This document shows, piece by piece, positions 1-10,400 of a DNA stretch of 64,000 nt. Positions within the stretch are counted from its first letter, which is position 1. Each line of letters starts with the position of its first letter. Both the position numbers and the translations under genes were made by a program. Source of the DNA: Agelas oroides. Taxonomy: Eukaryota; Porifera; Demospongiae; Agelasida; Agelasidae. Below the pieces are notes generated by a model that was not told the origin of the DNA, made no database searches, and saw only the letters and a list, made by a program, of their open reading frames with translations. The DNA lies in NCBI GenBank assembly GCA_949130485.1, contig OX422187.1:2239659-2303658 (forward strand). The letters are read 5' to 3'.

Positions 1-780
1 GATAAGTCACACAACTTGTAGATAACAATTATCATAGACACCCAACTAATTACCAATGATGTCATAGCCTACCTATGACATCATGAGAAAAAGTCAGTCA
101 CATGTAGAAGAGAAAGAAGAGAGATCAACTAAAGAGAAGAATCTAGCAGCATCCATTGCCTTCCTAAGAGATAAGTCATAGAAGTATACTTCTGGCATTG
201 CTACTACTTTTATTTTGCTGGTCTGCAAACAAAAACAATAGTTCAAGTACTCAAGTGATTCTCAGAGATTCAAGTTAAAGGTCAAATAGCTGTGACAGTC
301 TACAGTCATTTAGCCACCATAAGACTGGTGACTCAAAGCATGTGTAAGATCGCATGTAGTGAGCCTACATGTTCCAAGCCCACATGCAGCATGTCCCAAC
401 TACCAGACTAAGCTGGACTCCACGTACATACGGGAGTGGCTCCGCCCTTTCTGTAGCCATCCACAGGTCGGGAGTTTAAAGGAACCGAAACCTGTGTTTG
501 TGCAAAGACCAGACTGGGAACTCCCCTGATGACCAGCAAAAAAGAAAACTGTGAACTGGAAACAACGGAACAGCTAGCTGCTACTATGATACCCCCACAG
601 TGATAAGCTTAACATTACATTATTCAGCATGCTATATCACACACATACAAGAAGGAAAACAAAAAACAAGTATATCATTTTCACTGACTCATGGTGCAAT
701 GGACACGTTCCCTGCCACCCTCCTTGTTAGGAAGACTTTCCAAACACACACATACACACACACACACACACAAAAGGTAG
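1..780. other. Upstream sequence, probably intron of CCDC22
   Basis: I see no convincing exon here. The last ~60 bases are a CA-rich tract running into the acceptor before the first visible CCDC22 exon, so at least the right part is intron. The rest is unique-looking AT-rich sequence. Earlier CCDC22 exons must lie further left, outside the window. Confidence 0.4.
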
Positions 781-1785
781 GTGAATACGAGCACATGAGT
801 AAGGACTTGAACAGAGTTGCCTACACGCGTCGTATGATGGAAATCATGGCAAATATACAGAAGCAGAAGGAAGACATTGGCAAGATCCTAGCTGACACAC
901 GGATTGTGCAGAAGGAGATAAATGGCCTCACGGGGAAGCTTGATCGTGTATTTACCGTCACGGACGAGCAGGTGTACAAGGATGCCCGGAAGGATGAAGC
1001 AAGGAGGACTGCGTACAAACTGCTGGCCAGTCTGAGAGAGGTGTGTGCAACTGCGTGTGTGGGAGTGACACGCAACAGTTGTGTTACATCCATTACTTAA
1101 ACACACGATCGTATACTTATGCAGAACTGTGACATGGTGGTTGAGGCGATTAAGGAGACAGGTCTGACCAAACGAGGACAGAAAGATCTGGAGGAACAGG
1201 TGAGTGAACCTGTAACAAGAGCACGCAAGAATAAGTTCTTGACCAGTATCACTACAAAGACTCGTACTAGACGGTATACTTCAGCTTTGTGCTGTACTAT
1301 GTGTGTACAGTTAAAGGTCATTAGCTGAAAGCTGCCAGTAAACACGTATGAGACAAAAGGTATGAGGTGAACCCATCTCATGTGTTTATGCATGCGCAGT
1401 TATGTCATGTTACTATGACTGTCATACACGTGCATATACACATACCACACATGTACATTCACATACCACACGTGCACACACACTCACACATGCACATATG
1501 CACATATATGCAACGTGCACACACACACACACCACAATGCACATTCGCATACACAAACACATCACATATTCACAATGCACACACACACACATACACACAC
1601 ACACACATACACACATACACACACACACACATACACACACACACACACATTCACACTCATAATGCACCCAGATTGACACAGAGAGCAGTAAGAAGGTGAA
1701 GGCTAACTTGGAGCGCATCAGTGCTGACCATATCCAGATGAAGAAGGAGAACGCACAGCTGGCAGCCCAGCTGAAGGCTTCCTAG
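781..1785 (+). CDS. CCDC22: CCDC22, C-terminal coiled-coil exons (5' part outside window)
   Basis: Three exons are visible: 781-1040, 1125-1199 and 1672-1785 (stop 1783-1785), each with AG/GT borders and matching phases. They encode about 148 residues. Recognisable motifs are YTRRMMEIMANIQKQKEDI, QKEINGLTGKLDR, a VTDEQVYKDARKDEA segment and RGQKDLEEQ. In order and spacing these match the C-terminal coiled coil of vertebrate CCDC22. CCDC22 pairs with CCDC93 and COMMD proteins in the CCC complex, which acts with WASH and Retriever in endosomal recycling; this region mediates coiled-coil assembly. The intron before the last exon holds a long CA microsatellite. The N-terminal calponin-homology-like domain is not in the window. 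Family assignment is firm; the first exon boundary at 781 is slightly less certain because the acceptor lies in a CA repeat. Confidence 0.9.
1422..1660. repeat. CA-rich microsatellite in CCDC22 intron
   Basis: Imperfect (CA)n with interspersed CATA and CACG. Its open frames of His/Thr are an artefact of the repeat. Confidence 0.9.
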
Positions 1786-3717
1786 CCCCAGCTTGCGAAT
1801 AGAATCAGAACAGATAGATTCTTTATCATTTTGTTGAGCTATTAATTTGCTAATTTATTAGTCTGATAGTCTGTGTGAACTGTGTAGGCTAGGAATGTCT
1901 TCTGCGTGTGGGGGAATGTCGGTGTGTCAACTCGTCTAAAGGGGAACACCTGTGTTGAAGGACGCTATGATTATAGCATAATTTGTTAGCATTCTCAATA
2001 CTGCAATGGAATTAGATCCACCCCTGGGCAGCATGTATCATGATTTTCCACTATCTCATGCGCTCCCTCCCCCTCCCCATTTCCCTTCCTTCCCTCTTAC
2101 TCTTGCATGATAATGAAGTGACTCCTGTAGGGAACTAGTGGAGGATATTGCAGTTTCCCCGTCCATGCATCTCTCTTGAGCTCCCTCACCCCTTCTCTCC
2201 ATTGTCTCATTACTCCCACTTGCAAAATATATACCCAAATGCAGTTAGGATTGGACTCCTCTCAGTGCAGTTAAGGACTGGTTCCTTTTTGTTTACGCGC
2301 GCCGTAGTCGCACCATAGAAGTGCAGATAGAATATTAAATTTAGCACTATGCTGTCATGTGATAGGTTTCCAATTTGTGGTTACACTTTGTGGCTTCGTT
2401 ATTATTGGCCTAGCAGTTTCGAGATTCTACCGTTCTGAAAAGCACCGTGATGCTAGTTTATATCCGCGATTTGGACTAGACACTTTCGTATATACGATTG
2501 CGATGGCGTGAACTGGCAAGATACGTCAAAAAGGTGGACAATTTTAGAGTCTGGAACCTCGGATCCCTTGATATGGACAGTAAATCAGGCTCAGAACAAC
2601 TCGACGCGCTTGCATTAATCTAGAATAGTTCAAGCACCGATCTTGCATCCAAGAAATGGTTTTTCATTGCCAACAAACACTAGATAACACTTAGAACAGT
2701 TGCTCTAAGGTTTACCGGGAACTCAGCAGCGCCACATCGGAGTGCATGATTTCCACGTGACTTCGACACTTACGGCAGTAATGGCCGCACAACTTAGCTC
2801 GCCCGTCACGATGTGGCTGTCCAACATTCTTCCCAGGGCCGTATCTACCATCAAGTTCAACTTTTCGCAGTGTCTTCATAAATCATTAGAATCTACCGAG
2901 GTGCTTTTTGATACTCCCATTCGTTTTTGAGAAACGGCAAAAAATGTGAGTGTTGTCAGAGGTCAAAAATCAAAGAATTGCAGCTAAAAATAGATAGGAA
3001 TGAGCTTTCGAGAAGCACCTCGGTGAAAAGTTAGATGGTATCGACTAAATTATTTCTAACATACAATGAACTCCTTTAGCCATTGGGAAAAATGTTGGAA
3101 TTTGCAAAATGTATCTTGAGGGGGTGTGGTATTGGGTGGCCCTTGGTCCATCATGTGACGTGTGCTAATTAAATTAACAACATTAAATTGAAGGTGATGA
3201 ATAATTATTTCATTCAGTGCACCAGTGACTGGTATAAATACATTAACTGTCCAAGAAATCTGCATGGAAAATCACTGATCTGTGGACTGAAAATTTACTG
3301 GACCCAGTCCTTAACTACACTGAGCTATACCAGTAGGCGAGCTAGTGGTAGATCAAGCTCCTTACTATTGTGGAAGTTTAGCTGCAGTTTTTGATCCCCT
3401 TGAGTTAATTAACTAACAAAAGAAGTGGAACGTAAACAAAGCCTGAGGTCAAAGGCCATTAATTTGATTACTCGCATCGCTGTCGTGCTGCCACGTACGT
3501 ATATAAACCCAGGCAAAGGAGGTTAGTAGTCTGTGGTGAGACTAGCGGCTGCATAACTGCATTCTGCTAATCTTTAACTGTTTTTTGTGGTAGGCAAATT
3601 TTGTTCTGCCATTGTTGAAGCATATGGTCAAAGAAGTCAATTAATATGGGCGGGCTGTTTTTCAGGCAGCTGATTGGCGTTGATGGGATGGTGGTGCGGT
3701 GCGGGCGTGCTAGCTCC
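1786..3717. other. CCDC22-STIM intergenic region
   Basis: About 1.9 kb between the CCDC22 stop and the STIM start. No exon with conserved content was found. The right part should contain the STIM promoter and 5' UTR. An upstream in-frame ATG at 3646 would lengthen the STIM leader by 24 residues. No clear AATAAA follows CCDC22. Confidence 0.5.
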
Positions 3718-3862
3718 ATGGCGCAGTTAGCGTACACAGTCGTCGTGTGCTGTCTGGGGGGACTGCTGTTGTTGTCACTTGCCAAATCAGGACAAGACAG
3801 CCACCTGGTAGTAGTAGGTGAGAGAGAGTGTGTGTGTGTGTGTGCGTGTGTGTGTGTGTGTG

Positions 3863-3933
<71 letters not shown>

Positions 3934-4339
3934 ATCTGTGCGTGTGTGTGTATTATGGAGCCAGTTAGAAACAAGCAAACAAGCTTAAACACTTTTTTTC
4001 CAGAAACCTTACCGGAGACATAAGCCAGTAAATTGAGCATATATTAGGTGTAAATAGGTGCCGCTTACAGCTGAAAGAAGACTCTTCTATCGAGCTTGAT
4101 TCACTCATTCACCACTGGAAAACGAAGGTCTAGCGAAGCAGCACCCAGAGCTATTGCCATGACGACTACAGTATTATAGCTGCCCAGTACATGTATTATT
4201 GTGCAGTGGCACTGTGTATTGAAGTGTGCAGCTGTATGTGTGAGTGACTGATTCTGTGAATTTTGCACTATTCTGCTAATATGTGCTTGTTTACAGAAAA
4301 CCACTGTGTCTGTCACCTATTACTTTTTGACCTTCACCT

Positions 4340-4426
<87 letters not shown>

Positions 4427-7400
4427 AGATGCTCTAGCACTAAATGAAGAGCTAGAGTTTGCAGCCATTCAGTGGATTCATGGACAGCTAGATGACAATG
4501 CAGACGGCACAGTTGACTTTCAAGAATCAGAGGAGGTTTGTGTGTGGGTGGGTGTGTGTCTGCATTTGTTTATGTACACATGTTTTGCATGTGTGTGTGT
4601 TTATGTGTACATGTGTTTGTTGGGTGTTGCTTAGCAACCAAATCTTTGCACTTGAGTACACAAAGTGGAATGGGTGGAAGTGATGATGGGTGTGGCAGTG
4701 GGTTGCTAGGGGTAACATCCAACAAATAAGTTTGTCGGACGAATGCTGTTCTGTCTGGGAATGTAACTTATATTTGCATGAAACATTTATGAACCACATC
4801 TCCCTATGACAAAAGGCAGACACGTAAAGTCACCCACTGCGTAGGACACGTTTTACCCGATATCAGATCTCACCATGCCTACATCCATTCATACATATCA
4901 TCTATACACTGTAAATTCACAACATCTCACGTTTGTACTGTCCCAAATAGGAAAGGAATGGGCTGTGTGTACGTTTTGTTGTGGTGTAGATAAGTATTTA
5001 GTGCCATCCGACCACTGTGTGCTGCTGCCAATTATAGGGGATGTCACGGCCTATCACTGCATCCCACTATCCACATTACTGTGTGCTTCATGTCAATATA
5101 GGCTTTGTCTTAGATATGGAATGTCAAACATTCCCTAAATACCAAATGGAGAGGGCAGACTAACAGCTGGTACAAGAGACATTATGGCTTCCACGTAAAA
5201 AATTAAGCAGTGTTCCAAGAAATTCTGTACGTATTGTTAAACTAGGGGATTATCTTACACATTTCATACTTGTGTCACTGAGTTCCTGTTTGAAAGGTTT
5301 TAATGAGAGTTGTTGGGTCTGCAAATTAAATTCAGAACATGTGTGACCAGATGTGTTTGTGGAGTGTATGTGTGTGCACACAAAGCTAGCAGAGAGCTTT
5401 CAGTGACTGCGGCCATGCATCAACACATTACCTCCTGGCATTAGAAATAGACTACACTTCCCTTTTTTCACCTCTTCTTTTGTTTTTTCTTCCTCTTTCC
5501 TCTTCTTCTCCTCTTCTCTCTTCTCCTCTCCCCTCCACTCCTCCTCTCTCCACTCCTCCTCTTTGCTCCCCTACCCTTTCTCCCTTCTCTTCTACCTTCC
5601 CTCCCCTCCCCAACCCTCCCCTCCCTTCCTCCCTCCCTCCCTCACTCCCTCCCTCCCTCACTCCCTCCCTCTCTCCCTCCCTCCCTCCCTCCCTCCCTCC
5701 CTCCCTCCCTCCCCCCACTCTCCACTCTCACCACAGTTTCTCCAGACAGAGTTAAATGAGACCTCTGAAAAGAGTCAACGGTTCCATGAGACGGATAAGG
5801 AGATCACCTCTGAAGACCTCTGGCAGTCCTGGCATGAGAACAAAGGTATGAGCCTGTCTAAAGTACTGATGCCCTGAGCGGACACTAAGCTCTTAATGAT
5901 TGATACCAGCCTCCCCTCCCTCCCTCCTGTTTCTCACTATCTACATCTCTTGTTCTCCCTCCTGCACTCTTTTGCAATTCCCCCCCCCCCCCCCCCCCCC
6001 CCATCCCTCCACCTCCAGCCTTCAACTGGTCAGTTGATGATGTTCTGTCTTGGTTGGAGAGCAGTGTGGAGCTGCCTCAGTACAGTGAGGTGTTCAGAAA
6101 ACACAACATCACCGGGAGACACCTGCCTAGGTGTGTGTGTGTGTGTGTGTGTGTGTCTGTGAGGGGACTTAAGCTAATGTCATTAACTCAAGGACACATC
6201 AAGCTGTGTTTACAGAGCAAAAAGTAGTTGTGGTTTGTGAGTTGGCTTTCTGTTGGATGGGAGAGTTATTGTTGGCTCCTAGGTATGCTGTAGACCCTTG
6301 GCTTCTATACCATTTCTGTTTTAATCCCAAAATGCTTCTCTCTCTCCTCCCTCCCTCCCTCCCTCCCTCCCTCCCTCCCTCCCTCCCTCCCTCCCTCCCT
6401 CCCTCCCTCCCTCCCTCCCTCCCTCCCTCCCTCCCTCCCTCCTTCTCTACCTCCCTCCCTCCCTCCCTTCTTCACAGGATTGCCAACAATGCAAAACAGG
6501 TCCTTCAGATGGTGGTTGGGATCTCAGATTGCCAACACAAGCGGAAGATACAGCTCCGAGCAATGGACGTGGTCCTCTTTGGACCGCCCAAAGGAGGTGA
6601 GCCACATGCAGACCCACTTTCAATGATCTCAAAACAGAGAAGGCTGGCCTTGGATCATTCATCTTGCAAAGAGGCGGACGTAGGAACACATATTCAAGTG
6701 AGTTTCTTACCAGTCAAGCTGAGTAGGTTTTGATCACGCAGTCTGAAGTCCTGACAAACAGTGGAGCACCCAAACAGATGATCTAGTGAGTTTCTTACCA
6801 GTCAAGCTGAGTAGGTTTTGATCACGCAGTCTGAAGTCCTGACAAACAGTGGAGCACCCAAACAGATGATCTAGTGAGTTTCTTACCAGTCAAGCTGAGT
6901 AGGTTTTGATCACGCAGTCTGAAGTCCTGACAAACAGTGCAGCACCCAAACAGATGATCTAGTGAGTTTCTTACCAGTCAAGCTGAGTAGGTTTTGATCA
7001 CGCAGTCTGAAGTCCTGACAAACAGTGGAGCACCCAAACAGATGATCTAGTGAGTTGATTTGCAGTTGCCCCCCCCCCCCCCTGCCCTACATCCACCTCG
7101 CCTCCACCTGATGTCAGTCACGTGATGAATGATCCCAGGCCTGTATTCACTGCTCTTCTGCCTCCGTGCATTATTGTGAACGCAAACTAAAGACTAAAAA
7201 TATGGGGGAGGACTGGAAACAATCCACCATACTAGAAGTGTGTGGAATTTGTGCGATTTATCTCCTTCATTCTTATAACACCCACATACATGTCTGTGGT
7301 TTTACAATGGCTCTGTTATACTGTATACTGATATACCGTAGATCGGGAAATTTTCGTGTAGCTTTTTTTTTTGCGTAAGAAATATTCGCGCGTTTAATTT

Positions 7401-10400
7401 TCGCCGCGTGGCTAAGTGGCAAAAATGAAACTTTAAATTTTAAATTTTCGCACATTTAATTTTCACCGCCTAAGCAACTGGCAAAAAATTTTTAATGCCG
7501 AAAATTTCCCAATCTACGGTACGTCCATGTCCATTCACACCACTAACATATGCGCAACACATGGACACCTGCATAATGTGTGGGCTAATGGTGTGTGTCC
7601 CTTTTGTCCAACCTTGATGCGGGATGTATTCTCAAGTTTCAGTGCTTGGTCCAATCTTCATGGGCCATGCACTAGTTTGTCTGGTTGAAGACAAACAAAC
7701 TCGGTGACCAAAGGAACAATACCTTACACGCCTAATGGACTCCTTTCTGTCTTATTTCTGGCTGGGTACAATAGACATTGTATGCATGGTGCATTAGATA
7801 TTTGTCGCTTTCCTTCCCTCACTCCTCATGCGTACTCACACACACACCACACACCACACACACACACACCAGGCCGCTCTGGCTACTGGAAGGACGTAGT
7901 AGTCTTTCTCTCCTCCTCACTCTGCCTGTTGGGACTGCTCTACATACTCAAGCAGCGCCGCTCTGCCCAGACCCGCATTGATGCCTTCCTACAGAGCATC
8001 AGAGTCTATGAGAGGGAGCTGACCACTCTGAAGGAGAGGTAAGGACATTAGCATGCAATTCAGTTGTGAAGGAGAGGTATACACAGGCAAGGCTAAGAAT
8101 GGTTGAGTCGTGAAAGAGAGGCGAGAATATAAGCACTAGTTTTGTACTGAAGAAAAGGTATATGCAACAATATAATAATATAAATTAAGGCCAAAATGCT
8201 GGTCACATGGTGGCATATCCTCACCTCTTTGCAGCTAAACTATTATTAGCCATGCTTATATAGACAGGTGGTTGCTTTATCCAGGTCATTTTGTAGTACA
8301 ACTGGGACCAGGAGTTAGTGGCTGCTCGACAGGTTTCCACTGTGGCTAATACTAGTTCATTTGTGAAGGAGAGGTGAGGATATGACCATGGCTAATACTA
8401 GTTCAGTTGTGAAGGAGAAGTGAGGATATGACCATGGCTGATACTAGTTCAGTTGTGAAGGAGAGGTGAGGATATGACCATGGCTAATACTAGTTCAGTT
8501 GTGAAGGAGAGGTGAGGATATGACCATGGCTAATACTAGTTCAGTTGTGAAGGAGAGGTGAGGATATGACCATGCATGGCTAATACTAGTTCAGTTGTGA
8601 AGGAGAGGTGAGGATATGACCATGGCTAATACTAGTTCATTTGTGAAGGAGAGGTGAGGATATGACCATGGCTAATACTAGTTCAGTTGTGAAGGAGAGG
8701 TGAGGATATGACCATGGCTAATACTAGTTCAGTTGTGAAGGAGAGGTGAGGATATGACCATGGCTAATACTAGTTCATTTGTGAAGGAGAGGTGAGGATA
8801 TGACCATGGCTAATACTAGTTCAGTTGTGAAGGAGAGGTGAGGATATGACCATGGCTAATACTAGTTCAGTTGTGAAGGAGAGGTGAGGATATGACCATG
8901 GCTAATACTAGTTCATTTGTGAAGGAGAGGTGAGGATATGACCATGGCTAATACTAGTTCAGTTGTGAAGGAGAGGTGAGGATATGACCATGGCTAATAC
9001 TAGTTCAGTTGTGAAGGAGAGGTGAGGATATGACCATGGCTAATAACAGTTCAGTTGTGAAGGAGAGGTGAGGATATGACCATGGCTAATACTAGTTCAG
9101 TTGTGAAGGAGAGGTGAGGATATGACCATGGCTAATACTAGTTCAGTTGTGAAGGAGAGGTGAGGATATGACCATGGCTAATACTAGTTCAGTTGTGAAG
9201 GAGAGGTGAGGATATGACCATGGCTAATACTAGTTCAGTTGTGAAGGAGAGGTGAGGATATGACCATGGCTAATACTAGTTCAGTTGTGAAGGAGAGGTG
9301 AGGATATGACCATGGCTAATACTAGTTCAGTTGTGAAGGAGAGGTGAGGATATGACCATGGCTAATAACAGTTTCATCGTGATCTGGTTTCCACTCCTGG
9401 AATGAATCCAGATGTGTAAGTGCAGAAATGGCATTTCCTATGTTCTGGTTGGAACGTAGTGTAGAAATTACATAACTTGTACACTATGTGAAACAACTTG
9501 TACACAATGTATACTATAATTATAGAAGTTTTTGATTTCAAGTTGGTAACAGGGATCTTTCCATTGGCTAGACTTGCTCATGAATTTTATACTTGCCTTG
9601 ATCCCCTCCCCCCACCCCACTGTAGGCTTGATCCCCTCCCCCCACCCCACTGTAGGCTTGATCCCCTCCCCCCACCCCACTGTAGGCTTGATCCCCTTCC
9701 CCCACCCCACTGTAGGCTTGATCCCCTTCTCCCACCCCACTGTAGGCTTGATTCCCTTCCCCCACCCCACTGTAGGCTTGATTCCCTTCCCCCACCCCAC
9801 TGTAGGCTTGATCCCCTTCCCCCACCCCACTGTAGGCTTGATCCCCTCTCCCACCCCACTGTAGGCTTGATCCCCTTCCCCCACCCCACTGCAGGCTTGA
9901 TTCCCTTCCCCCACCCCACTGTAGGCTTGATCCCCTTCCCCCACCCCACTCAGACCTGATCCCCTCCCCCCATCCTACTGCAGAGTTGATCCCCTTCCCC
10001 CACCTCACTCAGACCTGATCCCTCCCCCCACCCCACTACAGGCTTGAGCAGCAAAAGGAGGCAGCAGAGAGAGGGGAATTCCCTCCCAGTGAGGCATCTT
10101 CATCGTCTGATCAGCCAGACTCCCCTGCCTCAGAGGAAGAAGAGCTGTCAGAAGAGTGCTTCTCAAGGTAGCAGGCAAAGCTTCCCAGAGTTGTAGGCAC
10201 AAATACAGAATGATACATATGTGCGTGTACAGTACAGTGCACAAGATACTAGGCACAAATGGTACACTGAGTAGTGTGGAAATAGTGGTATACAAAAAGT
10301 GTGCAAAAGTCTCATTCCCAGGCTCCAAGGAGTCTGGGAACAAGACCATTATATACAGTATGGTAGGTAGCAAGATGTGGTAGAGGGGAAACAAGTGGTA

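Noticed and set aside
1367-1718. Long His/Thr or Cys/Val open frames over CA/GT repeats (also 3567-4040, 15802-16142, 46183-46524)
   Set aside because: Microsatellites without stop codons in several frames; no splice context or conserved content.
8343-9370. Regular repeat-spacer look of the STIM intron array, considered as CRISPR-like
   Set aside because: Adjacent identical units without unique spacers in a eukaryotic intron: an ordinary minisatellite.
9468-10008. Repeated decapeptide frames on both strands over the 30-bp array
   Set aside because: Open only because the repeat lacks stops; unit length changes break the frame before exon 7.
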